A DNA stretch of 35,458 bases from an uncultured Alphaproteobacteria bacterium (GCA_937142855.1 CAKZQZ010000039.1:1-35458), one strand, 5' to 3'; shown: positions 17,276 to 27,169, counted from the stretch's first letter. Program-made: numbers and translations. The notes: generated by a model from the sequence alone, not told the origin.

Positions 17276-19051
17276 ATGACCGAGATAAATTATAACTTAC
17301 CAGTTTGGGACCTTTCAGAAATTTATACTGATATTAAAGATCCTAAAATTAAAACTGACCTAAAAAAAATCAAAAATTCATCCGATGATTTTCTGAGAAA
17401 ATGGAAAGGTAAGATAAAAGACTTAAATCCATCAGACTTTCTTTCATGTATAGAGACTTACCAGGAAATTTGTGAAAACATTCATAAAATAGGCACCCAT
17501 AGTAGTCTTATTTTTGCAACAAACATGGAGGATGCAGAAATTTCAAGATATAATTCATCTGTATCTGATGAATTTACAGAGATACTATCCTCTTTAATAT
17601 TTTTTACATTAGAATTATCCAAAGTAGATGATAAGACAATAAAAAATTGGATGAATGATACAAACTCCAATAAATGGGAACCGTATCTTAGAGTTTTAAG
17701 AAAAAGAAATCCATATCTCTTAGATCCTTTGGTAGAAGAAATACTAATTGAAAAATCTGCAACTGGAAGATCTGCATGGGTAAGGCTCTTTGATGAAACT
17801 TCAGCATCTCTTCGTTTCCCATTTAAAGAAAAGGAATTAAGTGAAGCTGAAATTTTAAATCTTTTATCTGATCCTGACCCTGATAACAGAAAAATAGCAG
17901 GGAAGTCATTATCTTCTGTATTAGAGAAAAACAAACGAATTTTTAGTATGATTCTAAACGTAATTTCTAGAGATAGATTTGTTGAGGATAACAAAAGAGG
18001 TTTTAAAGGCATTGTATCCTCAAGAAACCTGGACAATGATGTTGAAGATGAGGTTGTGGACGCTCTAGTTAAAACAGTTGATGAAGCTATGCCTAAACTT
18101 ACTCATAGATATTATAAATGGAAAGCAAAAGAGTTTGGTCAAAGCAAACTAGACTGGTGGGATAGAAACGCACCGCTACCACAAACATCAGAAAAATCAA
18201 TAGAATGGGATGATGCCAAGAAGATAATTCTTGATTCATTTGCTTCCTTTCATCCTGAAATAAGTAATATTGCAGAATTATTTTTTAAAAACGGTTGGAT
18301 TGACGCAAGTGTACGTCAAGGAAAAGCTTCAGGGGCATTTGCCCATCCATCGGTTCCTTCCCTACATCCATATATTTTAGTTAATTATCAAGGTAAAATC
18401 AGAGATGTAATGACATTAGCTCATGAACTTGGCCATGGGGTTCATCAAATTTTAGCAGCTAAAAATGGGTTATTAATGGCTGAAACGCCATTGACTCTTG
18501 CGGAAACTGCATCTGTTTTTGGTGAAATGCTAGTTTTTAGAAAATTACTAGACGAGAGTCCATTAGAACAAAAAAAGCAACTATTAGCAGGTAAGATAGA
18601 AGATATGTTAAACACAGTTGCAAGACAAATAGGTTTTCACCAATTTGAAGTCAAATTTCATGAAGCGAGAATAAAATCAGAACTAACGCCAAATGAAATT
18701 AGTGATATTTGGATGGAAACCCAGTCTCATGCAGTTGGTCCATCGATAAACCTTAATGGTGATTATAGTGTTTTATGGGGATATATTCCTCACTTTGTTC
18801 ATACCCCATTTTACGTGTATGCATACGCGTTTGGAGATAGTTTGGTTAACGCACTTTGGCACTCATATCAAATGAGCGACAAAGAAAATTTTTCTAAAAA
18901 ATATATTGAAATGTTGTCTGCAGGTGGAACAAAAAGTCATAACGAATTATTAAAACCATTTAACTTAAGTGCTTATGAAAGTACTTTTTGGAACCAAGGT
19001 ATTTCTATGATTACTGGGTTAATGGATGAGTTAGAAGAATTAAAACTTTAA
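17276..19051 (+). CDS. pepF: M3-family oligoendopeptidase (PepF-like)
   Basis: 591 residues, the usual size of oligoendopeptidase F-type enzymes. It is a cytoplasmic zinc metallopeptidase that trims short peptides. The zinc site is LAHELGHGVHQ with H383, E384 and H387, and the third ligand is expected in the ETASVFGEML helix about 25 residues later. C-terminal YIPHFVHTPFYVYAYAFG is the substrate-covering segment typical of the family. The N-terminal half is the all-helical cap with no signal peptide. AAAGGA lies upstream but at a longer than usual spacing from ATG 17276. It follows the dehalogenase-like gene by 27 bases and precedes the ABC1 gene by 26, so the three probably form one transcript. 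Confidence 0.92.
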   Translation: MTEINYNLPVWDLSEIYTDIKDPKIKTDLKKIKNSSDDFLRKWKGKIKDLNPSDFLSCIETYQEICENIHKIGTHSSLIFATNMEDAEISRYNSSVSDEFTEILSSLIFFTLELSKVDDKTIKNWMNDTNSNKWEPYLRVLRKRNPYLLDPLVEEILIEKSATGRSAWVRLFDETSASLRFPFKEKELSEAEILNLLSDPDPDNRKIAGKSLSSVLEKNKRIFSMILNVISRDRFVEDNKRGFKGIVSSRNLDNDVEDEVVDALVKTVDEAMPKLTHRYYKWKAKEFGQSKLDWWDRNAPLPQTSEKSIEWDDAKKIILDSFASFHPEISNIAELFFKNGWIDASVRQGKASGAFAHPSVPSLHPYILVNYQGKIRDVMTLAHELGHGVHQILAAKNGLLMAETPLTLAETASVFGEMLVFRKLLDESPLEQKKQLLAGKIEDMLNTVARQIGFHQFEVKFHEARIKSELTPNEISDIWMETQSHAVGPSINLNGDYSVLWGYIPHFVHTPFYVYAYAFGDSLVNALWHSYQMSDKENFSKKYIEMLSAGGTKSHNELLKPFNLSAYESTFWNQGISMITGLMDELEELKL

Positions 19052-19077
19052 TGATTATCAAGGAAAATTAAATTTAA

Positions 19078-20448
19078 ATGAATGATAAAAATGGAACATA
19101 TGACGAGCTAAGTTCTTCAATGACAGGAGGTAGACTGCGGAGATATGCAAAAGTTACCACTGCCATGGGTGGTTTGGCTGCCAGACTCGCTGGAGAAAAA
19201 TATCTTGGTATTAAGATAGATAGAGAACAGCACGCTTCTGATTTGAGGGCTGCTCTAGGAGGCTTAAAAGGACCTTTGATGAAAGTTGCTCAAATATTAG
19301 CGACTATTCCTGATGCTTTGCCGAAGGAATATGTAAATGAGTTGTCTCATTTACAAGCTGATGCACCTTCAATGGGTTGGCTGTTTGTAAAAAGAAGGAT
19401 GAAAGCTGAATTAGGTGAGGATTGGTTAAGTCATTTTAAAGAATTTGAAAAAAAAGCTTCTGCTGCAGCTTCTTTAGGACAAGTTCATTTTGCAGAGGAC
19501 AATGATGGCCAGAAATTAGCTTGTAAATTACAATATCCTGACATGGGATCAGCTGTTCAAGCAGATTTAAAACAATTAAAACTAATTTTTTCATTATATG
19601 AAAAATATGACTCTGCTATTTCAACTAATGCTATTCATGATGAACTATCAGACAGATTGAAAGAAGAGCTCAGTTATTCTCATGAAATCAAGAATTTGAA
19701 ACTTTACAAATATATGTTGTCTGATTTGAAAGAGGTTACCTTACCAAATCCAATTGAACAATTATCTACAAAAAGATTATTGACTATGACCCGCATTGAT
19801 GGGGTTAAAATAATGAAATTTATTTCAGATAATTCAGATATTCAAATGCGTAATAAAGTTGCGCTTAATATGTTTAAGGCTTGGTATATTCCATTTTATA
19901 AATTTGGTGTTATTCATGGAGACCCTCATTTAGGTAACTACACAATACGACCAGATGGGGGAGTTAATTTAATGGATTTTGGGTGTATTAGAATTTTTAG
20001 GCCTGATTTTGTAACGGGTGTGATTGAACTATATCAAGCTTTAAGAGATGGAAATGAAGAAAAAGCAGTCAACGCTTATAAAAGTTGGGGTTTTGAAAAT
20101 CCATCAAAGGAATTAATTAGTGTTCTAAATATATGGGCAAATTTTATATATCAACCTCTTTTAGAAGATAAAGTTAGGTTGATCAACCCAAGTGAATCTG
20201 GCCAATATGGTAGAGAAACAGCAGAGAAAGTTCATGAAGAATTGAAAAAAATAGGTGGAGTAACTCCCCCTAGAGAATTTGTTTTAATGGATAGAGCAGC
20301 TGTTGGCCTCGGATCAGTTTTTATGCATTTAAAAGCAGAAATTAATTGGTATAGGATTTTTCATGAATTAGTTGGTGATTTTGATGAAAAAAAGTTATCA
20401 AAAAGACAAAATGATGCTCTAAAAATTTCTGGTTTAGTATCTAATTGA
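19078..20448 (+). CDS. ABC1/UbiB atypical kinase-like protein (COQ8-like)
   Basis: 456 residues, ABC1 (UbiB/COQ8) protein-kinase-like family, linked in known members to ubiquinone synthesis. Seen: the N-terminal extension with LKGPLMKVAQILA (family KxGQ motif, here K69-V-A-Q72 with alanine in place of glycine); the alanine-rich nucleotide loop SAAASLGQVH at 128-137; K150 in LACKLQYP; the catalytic HGDPHLGN at 280-287; and metal-binding DFG at 300-302. No clear transmembrane segment at the C-terminus, unlike E. coli UbiB. Ubiquinone function is inferred from the family; another ubiquinone-linked gene (COQ9-like) lies 3.4 kb away. The stop codon TGA abuts directly the stop codon of convergent pntB, with no base between. 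Confidence 0.88.
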   Translation: MNDKNGTYDELSSSMTGGRLRRYAKVTTAMGGLAARLAGEKYLGIKIDREQHASDLRAALGGLKGPLMKVAQILATIPDALPKEYVNELSHLQADAPSMGWLFVKRRMKAELGEDWLSHFKEFEKKASAAASLGQVHFAEDNDGQKLACKLQYPDMGSAVQADLKQLKLIFSLYEKYDSAISTNAIHDELSDRLKEELSYSHEIKNLKLYKYMLSDLKEVTLPNPIEQLSTKRLLTMTRIDGVKIMKFISDNSDIQMRNKVALNMFKAWYIPFYKFGVIHGDPHLGNYTIRPDGGVNLMDFGCIRIFRPDFVTGVIELYQALRDGNEEKAVNAYKSWGFENPSKELISVLNIWANFIYQPLLEDKVRLINPSESGQYGRETAEKVHEELKKIGGVTPPREFVLMDRAAVGLGSVFMHLKAEINWYRIFHELVGDFDEKKLSKRQNDALKISGLVSN

Positions 20449-21831
20449 TTAGCTGATGCTTTGTAAGATAGCATCTATAGATTTTTTTGCATCGCCATAC
20501 ACCATTCTTGAATTATCTTTGAAAAATAAAGGGTTTTCAATTCCAGAATAACCTCTTCCTTGTCCTCTTTTTGATATAAAGACTTGTTTGGCCTTCCATA
20601 CTTCTAATACGGGCATGCCGGCTATAGGACTATTGGGATCTTCTTGGGCAGCAGGATTCACTATATCATTTGCTCCAAGTATCATCACAACATCTGTTTC
20701 AGGAAAATCAGAATTAATCTCATCCATTTCAAGAACAATATCATACGGTACTTTTGCTTCTGCAAGAAGTACATTCATATGGCCAGGAAGACGCCCTGCA
20801 ACGGGATGTATGCCAAATCTTACTTCTTTTTTCTTTGCCCTAAGTCTTGATGTTAACTCTGAAACTGCGCTTTGTGCTTGGGCAACTGCCATCCCATAAC
20901 CTGGAACTATAATGATACTATCAGCTTCATTTAGTGCATTTGCAACTGATTCTATGTCTATTGCTTTCATTTCTCCTTCTATATCCATAGTAGGTCCTGT
21001 CGTGTCACCCCATCCACCTAGAATAACAGAAAGAAAATTTCTATTCATTGCTTTGCACATTATGTATGAAAGTATAGCCCCAGAAGATCCCACCAAAGCT
21101 CCGGTTACAATTAATAAATCATTACCAAGCATAAAGCCTGTAGCTGCAGCAGCCCAGCCAGAATATGAATTTAACATCGAAACAACAACAGGCATATCTG
21201 CACCACCAATAGCAAGAACCAAGTGTGCTCCAATAATAAATGCAATTATAGTCATTATAATTAATGTCCAGTTTCCACTATGAGTTAGAAACATATAACC
21301 AAGAGCAAGACACGCAAATAGCATAATTATATTTAGAGCATGCCTGCCAGGTAAGATTAGAGCTTTACCAGTAATAATTTCAGATAATTTTCCAAAAGCA
21401 ATAATGGAACCTGTAAAAGTTATTGCCCCAATAAAAACTCCTATAAATACTTCAACATTATGTATCATAAGTTGTGCGTTAGACATTTCAGAGTGTGGTA
21501 GTAAAGCTGAATTGATACCTATAAATACAGCAGCCAGCCCAACAAAAGAGTGGAGTGCCGCAACAAGCTGGGGCATTCCTGTCATTTGAACTTTTTTCGC
21601 AACAATCGCTCCAATTATAGAGCCTACAACAATTGCAATTATGAGCCAATTTAGCCATTCTGTAACAAACACACTATTACCAAATATTGTAGCTATAACC
21701 GCTATGATCATTCCTACAATTCCGAACCACACAGCTCTTTTAGCTTTTTCTTGATTGCTTAATCCACCTAAAGCTAGAATAAAAAGGACGCTAGCAGTAA
21801 TATATGATGCAGTTAGTAAACCAGTAGTCAT
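20449..21831 (-). CDS. pntB: NAD(P) transhydrogenase subunit beta
   Basis: 460 residues. The beta subunit of the proton-pumping transhydrogenase, which makes NADPH from NADH using the proton gradient. About nine membrane helices fill residues 1-265. They are followed by the NADP-binding domain III with [12 protein letters not shown] near 309 and [25 protein letters not shown] near 338-362, then [10 protein letters not shown] near 402. The start is 12 bases after the pntA stop, with AAAGGATC as ribosome site, so the two are translated from one message. The gene ends flush against the convergent ABC1 gene. Confidence 0.96.
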   Translation of the reverse strand: MTTGLLTASYITASVLFILALGGLSNQEKAKRAVWFGIVGMIIAVIATIFGNSVFVTEWLNWLIIAIVVGSIIGAIVAKKVQMTGMPQLVAALHSFVGLAAVFIGINSALLPHSEMSNAQLMIHNVEVFIGVFIGAITFTGSIIAFGKLSEIITGKALILPGRHALNIIMLFACLALGYMFLTHSGNWTLIIMTIIAFIIGAHLVLAIGGADMPVVVSMLNSYSGWAAAATGFMLGNDLLIVTGALVGSSGAILSYIMCKAMNRNFLSVILGGWGDTTGPTMDIEGEMKAIDIESVANALNEADSIIIVPGYGMAVAQAQSAVSELTSRLRAKKKEVRFGIHPVAGRLPGHMNVLLAEAKVPYDIVLEMDEINSDFPETDVVMILGANDIVNPAAQEDPNSPIAGMPVLEVWKAKQVFISKRGQGRGYSGIENPLFFKDNSRMVYGDAKKSIDAILQSIS

Positions 21832-21843
21832 TTTTTTGATCCT

Positions 21844-23403
21844 TTAGCTTCTTTGAAACATTGCAAGCATTCTTTTCGTTACCATGAAGCCACCCACAAT
21901 ATTGATGGTTGCTATAAAAACAGAAATTAATGCTAAAATACTAACAATATCATTGTCTGTTTTCATTTGTAATAGAGCTCCAATTATAATTATGCTTGAA
22001 ATTGCATTCGTCACGGCCATTAGAGGTGTGTGAAGTGAATGAGATACATTCCAAATTACTTGGTAACCAACAAAACAAGATAAAATAAAAACAATGAAAT
22101 GTTGCATGAAGTCAGATGGAGCGTATAAACCTATAATCCAAGTTAAAAATGCCCCAATAGTCAAAAGTATAATCTGATTTCTTCCTGAAGCTTTTTCAGC
22201 TTCAATTTTTTCTTTATCTAACTCTTCTTGTGTTTTTTGAACTGTTTTTTCAACATGTTTAGCGATAGCGGCAACCTTAGGTTTTGGTGGTGGAAAAGTT
22301 ATTTTACCATTATGCAAAACAGTAGCTCCCCTTATGACATCGTCGTCCATATTAGTAAAAGGAACTCCATTTTTTTCAGGTGTTAAGTCATCAAGCATAT
22401 GACGAATATTAGTAGAATATAAATTTGATGATTGTGTTGCCATCCTACTTGGTAAGTCTGTATAGCCAATAACCTTGACCTTATTTTTTGTTTCAACCAT
22501 TTTGTTAGGAATAGTTACTTCACAATTACCACCTTGTTCAGCTGCAAGATCAACAACAATTGAACCAGGTTTCATTAAATCAACCATTTCTTTAGGCCAA
22601 AGCTTTGGTGCAGGCATACCAGGAATTAGAGCCGTTGTAATAACTATGTCAATTTCTGGGGCTTGTTCTCTGAAAAGTTCCATTTCTTTTTTTATAAATT
22701 CTTTAGAAGCTGGTTTTGCATAGCCACCTTCGCCACTACCATCAGATGTAAAATCTAACATAAGAAACTCTGCGCCCATAGATTCAATCTGTTCAGCTAC
22801 TTCAGGCCTTACGTCAAATGCTCTAACAATAGCACCCATCGACTGAGCAGTTCCAATAGCGGCTAATCCAGCAACTCCAGCCCCGATAACAAGAATTTTA
22901 GCTGGGGGAACTTTTCCAGCAGCAGTAATTTGACCTGTGAAAAATCTACCAAATTGATTTCCAGCTTCTATTACAGCCCTATATCCTGCAATATTAGCCA
23001 TTGATGATAAGGCATCCATTTTTTGAGCTCTACTAATACGAGGAATCATATCCATAGCTTGAACTGTGACTTTCTTTTTGCTCAGAGAATCAAGTAAAGC
23101 CTTATTTTGTCCAGGCCATATAAAACTAATGATATGCTGATTTGGTTGGATTTTTGAAATTTCAGATTTTTCTGGTCCTCGAACCTTTAAGATTATATTA
23201 GAGTCTTTCCAAAGTTGGGAAGCACTTTTAACAATTTGAACACCAGCGTCTTTATAGTCCTTATCAGAAAAATTTGATGTTAATCCAGCACCTGTTTCCA
23301 AAAGACAAGTATAACCCAGTTTTTGAATCTGTTTTGCGCTTTCAGGTGTCATAGCAACTCTTGCTTCGCCTTTGAATATCTCTTTTGGACTCCCAACAAT
23401 CAT
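21844..23403 (-). CDS. pntA: NAD(P) transhydrogenase subunit alpha (fused PntAA-PntAB)
   Basis: 519 residues. The N-terminal NAD-binding domain I (about 1-380) resembles alanine dehydrogenase: [20 protein letters not shown] at the start and [28 protein letters not shown] near 173-200. A charged, glutamate- and lysine-rich linker (about 390-410) leads to a C-terminal membrane part (about 412-515) with four hydrophobic segments. Many alphaproteobacteria split these parts into PntAA and PntAB; here they are one chain, as in E. coli PntA (510 residues). The ATG at 23403 follows ACGGAG. The upstream rpsU terminator suggests pntAB has its own promoter, which I cannot place with confidence. Confidence 0.95.
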   Translation of the reverse strand: MIVGSPKEIFKGEARVAMTPESAKQIQKLGYTCLLETGAGLTSNFSDKDYKDAGVQIVKSASQLWKDSNIILKVRGPEKSEISKIQPNQHIISFIWPGQNKALLDSLSKKKVTVQAMDMIPRISRAQKMDALSSMANIAGYRAVIEAGNQFGRFFTGQITAAGKVPPAKILVIGAGVAGLAAIGTAQSMGAIVRAFDVRPEVAEQIESMGAEFLMLDFTSDGSGEGGYAKPASKEFIKKEMELFREQAPEIDIVITTALIPGMPAPKLWPKEMVDLMKPGSIVVDLAAEQGGNCEVTIPNKMVETKNKVKVIGYTDLPSRMATQSSNLYSTNIRHMLDDLTPEKNGVPFTNMDDDVIRGATVLHNGKITFPPPKPKVAAIAKHVEKTVQKTQEELDKEKIEAEKASGRNQIILLTIGAFLTWIIGLYAPSDFMQHFIVFILSCFVGYQVIWNVSHSLHTPLMAVTNAISSIIIIGALLQMKTDNDIVSILALISVFIATINIVGGFMVTKRMLAMFQRS

Positions 23404-23460
23404 CTAAAAACTCCGTCAATAACTATATATTCTAATGATAACAAATTAATATATTTATAC

Positions 23461-23490
23461 AAAAAAAAACCGCTAATAATTAAGCGGTTT
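23461..23490 (-). terminator. Rho-independent terminator of rpsU
   Basis: Perfect 8-base stem AAACCGCT (23467-23474) / AGCGGTTT (23483-23490) with an 8-base loop. Read on the minus strand, it is followed by nine T residues (A run 23461-23469). It lies 34 bases after the rpsU stop and separates rpsU from pntA. Confidence 0.9.
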
Positions 23491-23523
23491 GGTAAATACA
23501 TTAAGACAATTCTATACCTATAA

Positions 23524-23727
23524 CTAGTAACCTTCTCTTTCTAATCTTTTTCTCATGAGTTTTCTAACTCTTCTTGTACTTTCCGCCATTTCCCTGGCTC
23601 TTCTTTCAGAAGGTTTTTCATAGGCTCTTCTGTTTTTCATTTCCCTAAACATTCCTTCTCTTTGCATCTTCTTCTTCAAAACTCTAAGAGCTTGATCTAC
23701 ATTGTTGTCACGAACAGACACATACAT
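23524..23727 (-). CDS. rpsU: 30S ribosomal protein S21
   Basis: 67 residues, very basic, the standard S21 length. It binds near the 3' end of 16S rRNA in the small subunit. [25 protein letters not shown] at the start and [23 protein letters not shown] in the middle are diagnostic, and the basic tail [16 protein letters not shown] is complete. The gene is monocistronic: it is divergent from the COQ9-family gene and ends at a strong terminator. The rpsU/COQ9 neighbourhood is common in alphaproteobacteria. The upstream 146-base gap contains a short inverted repeat, TTGCA-N4-TGCAA on the minus strand (23776-23789), of unknown meaning. Confidence 0.96.
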   Translation of the reverse strand: MYVSVRDNNVDQALRVLKKKMQREGMFREMKNRRAYEKPSERRAREMAESTRRVRKLMRKRLEREGY

Positions 23728-23873
23728 ATTTTAAAACCTATAATTATTAGCAAAATAGCGGAATACCATAATACATTGCATGTTTGCAAGTAATTTAATT
23801 ATTTTTAGCATTTAATTGAAATAAGGTATTATATGCATTAATTATACTAGTATCTATTTATAAATGTGGTTCT

Positions 23874-24602
23874 ATGACAAATAATCAATCTGATAAAAAA
23901 GAATTAAAATTTAAGTTAGTTAAAGCCATGTTAACTCATGTTCCTTTTGATGGTTGGGGATGGGATTCTCTTGAACAAGGCGCAGTTGACATAGCTTTTG
24001 AAAAAAAGTTGAATTCGGAAGGTCGTAAAACTATATATCAAAACTTGTTTAAAAATGGACCAATTGACTTTATAGAGACTTTTTCAGAAATGATAGATGA
24101 TCAAATGGAAGAAAGCTATCATTCATTGGTCTCAAAACCAGATAGAATTCCTCAAAAGATAAAAACGCTTATTTTAATTAGGCTGCATTTGTGTCAAAAA
24201 TATAAAGAAGCGGTAAGATCCTCAATCTCATTGACAGCTATCCCTAAAAATTCAAAGAAATCTCTAAAAATTTTGTATAGAACTTGTCATAGAATTTGGA
24301 AAATGGCTGGTGACACATCAACAGATTTTTCATTCTATACTAAAAGAATCTCACTTGCGGCTGTTTACTCATCAACTTTACTTTTTTGGCTAAATGACGT
24401 TTCAAGTAAAGAGGATGAGACTTCAGCGTTTTTAGATAGAAGACTTTATGATATTTCACAAATTTCTAATCTCAAAAAGCCTTTTTCTACACTAAAGAAG
24501 ATTAACAAAAATATTAATAATAAGAAAAATAGTTTAGGTGTTAAATCTTTTTTAGATATTTTTAAAAAAATTAATCAAGTAAGAAAATCAAGTTTCAGTT
24601 AA
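23874..24602 (+). CDS. COQ9-family protein
   Basis: 242 residues with the alphaproteobacterial COQ9 signature: HVPFDGWGWDSLEQGA near 23-38, IDFIETFSEMIDDQM near 62, PDRIPQKIKTLILIRL near 84-99, and the C-terminal GDTSTDFSFYTKRISLAAVYSSTLLFWLNDVS (about 145-176), which is the lipid-binding part in mitochondrial COQ9. In eukaryotes COQ9 binds lipids and helps COQ7 in ubiquinone synthesis; the bacterial role is inferred from homology. The fold is TetR-like. The tail after 205 is lysine-rich. The gene is divergent from rpsU, and metA follows after 19 bases. No strong ribosome site precedes the ATG; an upstream ATG at 23863 runs quickly into a stop. Confidence 0.87.
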   Translation: MTNNQSDKKELKFKLVKAMLTHVPFDGWGWDSLEQGAVDIAFEKKLNSEGRKTIYQNLFKNGPIDFIETFSEMIDDQMEESYHSLVSKPDRIPQKIKTLILIRLHLCQKYKEAVRSSISLTAIPKNSKKSLKILYRTCHRIWKMAGDTSTDFSFYTKRISLAAVYSSTLLFWLNDVSSKEDETSAFLDRRLYDISQISNLKKPFSTLKKINKNINNKKNSLGVKSFLDIFKKINQVRKSSFS

Positions 24603-24621
24603 AATTTATTTAAATCATAAT

Positions 24622-25533
24622 ATGCCAATTAAAATACATGATAACTTACCTGCTAGAAAAGTTCTTCTAAATGAACTTGTTGATGTAATAAACAGCTCAA
24701 ACGCAGAGAAGCAAGATATTAGACCATTAAGATTTTTACTATTAAATCTAATGCCAAAAAAACTTCAAACAGAAGTTCAATTTGCCAGGTTAATCGGAGC
24801 GTCGCCTTTGCAAATTGAATTAACCTTGATGACTACTAATACCTATTCTCCTAAAAATACTAAAAAAGAACATTTAATTGAATTTTATAAAACTCTAGAC
24901 GAGATCAAAGATAATTTTTATGACGTTTTAATAATTACCGGTGCTCCTATTGAAACAATTAATTTTAAGGATGTTCAATACTGGCAAGAGTTGAATACTA
25001 TAATTGAGTGGTCATTAACAAACGTGTTTAGAAGAATAGGCATATGTTGGGGTGCCCAAGCATTACTAAAAGTACTATATAACGTTGAAAAACATACAAT
25101 GGCTGATAAGTTGTTTGGAGTTTTTGACCATAATTTAAACCAAGAAAAAAAATATAGATTACTTCAAGGTTTTATAGATAGATTTCCTATGCCAGTTTCT
25201 CGTTACACTGAGGTTAAAGAGGCTGAAATAAAAAGTACTGGTTTAGAAATTTTAGCCCTTTCCAAAGATTCAGGTGTCGGAATGGTTAGATGCCCTAAGT
25301 CAAAAGATTTATTTATTCTTAATCATCTTGAGTATGATGCTATTACTTTGAAAGAAGAGTTTTTAAGAGATAAATCTGAAAATATTACCATTGATATTCC
25401 ACAAAATTATTTTCCTGACGATGATGTTTTAAGAGACCCCATTAATAGGTGGCGGCCTTATGCCTTTTTATTATTTTCAAATTTTATAAATGAAGTTTAT
25501 CAAGACGTTCCATTCGAATTTTGTAAAAAATAG
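24622..25533 (+). CDS. metA: Homoserine O-acyltransferase MetA (predicted acetyl-CoA specific)
   Basis: 303 residues, MetA (HTS) family, class I glutamine amidotransferase-like fold. It acylates homoserine, opening methionine synthesis. The catalytic set is complete: C142 in ICWGAQA, H235 and E237 in LNHLEYDA. Work on MetA enzymes showed that residue 111 decides the donor, Glu for acetyl-CoA and Gly for succinyl-CoA. Counting from the start ATG, residue 111 here is Glu (TGAPIETINF), so I expect homoserine O-acetyltransferase activity in spite of the usual succinyltransferase label. The gap to the COQ9 gene is only 19 bases, so there is no room for a SAM riboswitch. It ends one base before the stop of convergent purK. 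Confidence 0.93.
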   Translation: MPIKIHDNLPARKVLLNELVDVINSSNAEKQDIRPLRFLLLNLMPKKLQTEVQFARLIGASPLQIELTLMTTNTYSPKNTKKEHLIEFYKTLDEIKDNFYDVLIITGAPIETINFKDVQYWQELNTIIEWSLTNVFRRIGICWGAQALLKVLYNVEKHTMADKLFGVFDHNLNQEKKYRLLQGFIDRFPMPVSRYTEVKEAEIKSTGLEILALSKDSGVGMVRCPKSKDLFILNHLEYDAITLKEEFLRDKSENITIDIPQNYFPDDDVLRDPINRWRPYAFLLFSNFINEVYQDVPFEFCKK

Positions 25534-25534
25534 T

Positions 25535-26623
25535 TTAACTAATTTGTTTATTTAAATGGCCCATTTTCCGTCCTGGCTTAGTTTCGTGCTTACCATATAA
25601 ATATAAAATATAATCTTGGTCTTTAGATGTTTCGCTTATTATATTTTCATATTGACCTATTAGATTTGTCATTTCCCATTTTCCGTTTGATTTTACATCT
25701 TTAACAGGTAAACCACACATTGTTCTGATTAAAATATCAAATTGACTATTATCACAACCATTTAAAGTCCAATGAAATGAGTTGTGGGGTCTTGGTGCTA
25801 TTTCGTTAAAAACTATACTACCGTCTAATAGCTCAAAAAGTTCAACAGCTAAGATGCCATAAAGGCCTAAATTTTCAGATAGTTTTTTTGTCTTTAGCCT
25901 GAGGTCTCTTTCATCATCTATATTTAAAATAGCTGGTGCAATAGTTTTTCGTAAAATTCCATTTTCATGATGATTTTGTGATATTGGGAAAAAACCGTCA
26001 GAATTATCCGTACTTTTAAAATACATGATAGAGATTTCTCTTTTAAATTCCAAAATTTCTTCTAGAACACATTCAACAGAACCAAGGTTTTCCCATATTT
26101 CAAACAAGTTAGAGTGTTTATTAATTCTGACTTGTCCTTTGCCATCATAGCCTAATGAATTTGTTTTTAAAATTCCTCCATTTTCCATTAACTTGGAAGC
26201 ACTAATTAAATCATCTGTATTTTTAATTAAATACCATTTAGGTGTTTTAAATCCTGATTTTTCAGCTATTTCCTTTTCTTTTGATCTGATTTGTGCAGAT
26301 CGGAAAACTTTACTATTAGGAATTACAGAAGTTTTGTTTGCTAAAAGTTCTAGTGTTTTTGAGGGTATGTTTTCAAACTCTGATGTGGCACAAACAACAT
26401 TATTTGAAAATTCAACTAACTTATCAAAATCATCCCATTCACCGTGTGTAAAACTGTTAACCACAGTTTCGGCAGGGTTGTCACCTTTAGGACAATACAA
26501 ATGAGTTTTATATCCAGCTTTTGTAGCAGACATAGCTATCATTTTACCTAGTTGCCCACCTCCAAGAATTCCTAATATATTATTTTTGTTTGGAAGTATT
26601 CTATTTCTAGGTTGATTAATCAT
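25535..26623 (-). CDS. purK: N5-carboxyaminoimidazole ribonucleotide synthase
   Basis: 362 residues, ATP-grasp enzyme that uses ATP and bicarbonate to carboxylate AIR in purine synthesis; its unstable product goes to PurE. Seen: NILGILGGGQLGKM near 15-28, TSEFENIP near 80, the ATP-grasp loop LKTNSLGYDGKGQ near 152-164, and the metal/substrate region VFNEIAPRPHNSFHWTLNGCDNSQFD near 271-296. It overlaps the end of purE by 8 bases, so the pair is translationally linked. A frame-internal later ATG is not needed: the 12 residues before the Gly-rich loop are a normal leader. Confidence 0.95.
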   Translation of the reverse strand: MINQPRNRILPNKNNILGILGGGQLGKMIAMSATKAGYKTHLYCPKGDNPAETVVNSFTHGEWDDFDKLVEFSNNVVCATSEFENIPSKTLELLANKTSVIPNSKVFRSAQIRSKEKEIAEKSGFKTPKWYLIKNTDDLISASKLMENGGILKTNSLGYDGKGQVRINKHSNLFEIWENLGSVECVLEEILEFKREISIMYFKSTDNSDGFFPISQNHHENGILRKTIAPAILNIDDERDLRLKTKKLSENLGLYGILAVELFELLDGSIVFNEIAPRPHNSFHWTLNGCDNSQFDILIRTMCGLPVKDVKSNGKWEMTNLIGQYENIISETSKDQDYILYLYGKHETKPGRKMGHLNKQIS

Positions 26624-27122
26624 TTTCTATATTTGGGGTTATTGGAACTTCGTTAGTTTGTTTTGCTAGCCAGCTTTTTAGAGAAGCATTAACATTAATG
26701 TTATAAACAGAAAGTATTTTAGCAGCATAAATTGCAGCGTTGATTGCACCAGCCTTACCTATTGACATTGTTGCAACAGGAACGCCAGCAGGCATTTGAA
26801 CTATGGAAAGTAGACTATCCATACCTTTTAAAGCAGAACTTTCAATAGGAACACCAATTACGGGTATGTGCGTGTGAGAAGATATCATTCCGGGTAAATG
26901 AGCAGCCCCTCCAGCACCAGCTATAATAACATTAAAACCTTGGCCTTCTGCATTTTTTGCAAAATCAAACATTCTCTCAGGAGTTCTGTGTGCAGATATA
27001 ATTTTAGTGACGACAGGAATTTCTAAATCCCTAAGCGTTTTTTCTGAGAATTTCATTGTTTCCCAATCACTTTGACTACCCATTACTAAGGCAACAGAAG
27101 GAGGGTTATGTTTATCAATCAT
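26616..27122 (-). CDS. purE: N5-carboxyaminoimidazole ribonucleotide mutase, class I PurE
   Basis: 168 residues. It shifts the carboxylate from N5-CAIR to CAIR, directly after PurK. Seen: VALVMGSQSDWETM at 10-23, the catalytic SAHRTPERM near 44-52, GAGGAAHLPGM near 70-80, and MPAGVPVATMSIGKAGAINAA near 110-130. This is the class I (bacterial) type, consistent with a PurK partner. The gene begins 69 bases after trcR with a hairpin in between. Its end overlaps purK by 8 bases. Confidence 0.96.
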   Translation of the reverse strand: MIDKHNPPSVALVMGSQSDWETMKFSEKTLRDLEIPVVTKIISAHRTPERMFDFAKNAEGQGFNVIIAGAGGAAHLPGMISSHTHIPVIGVPIESSALKGMDSLLSIVQMPAGVPVATMSIGKAGAINAAIYAAKILSVYNINVNASLKSWLAKQTNEVPITPNIEND

Positions 27123-27142
27123 AATTTATCTCTTTATAGAAA

Positions 27143-27169
27143 TATATCTTCTCTTTTATGGAAGATATA
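27143..27169 (-). terminator. Hairpin between trcR and purE, weak terminator candidate
   Basis: Exact 9-base arms TATATCTTC (27143-27151) and GAAGATATA (27161-27169) with a 9-base loop. Only a short T-containing stretch follows on the minus strand, so termination would be partial at best. It may instead be a leader structure of purE. Confidence 0.4.

Noticed and set aside
17482-18036. 184-aa open frame on the minus strand
   Set aside because: Fully inside pepF, serine/leucine-rich translation typical of an antisense shadow.
24603-24621. SAM riboswitch or leader before metA
   Set aside because: Only 19 bases separate metA from the preceding gene, too short for any known riboswitch.
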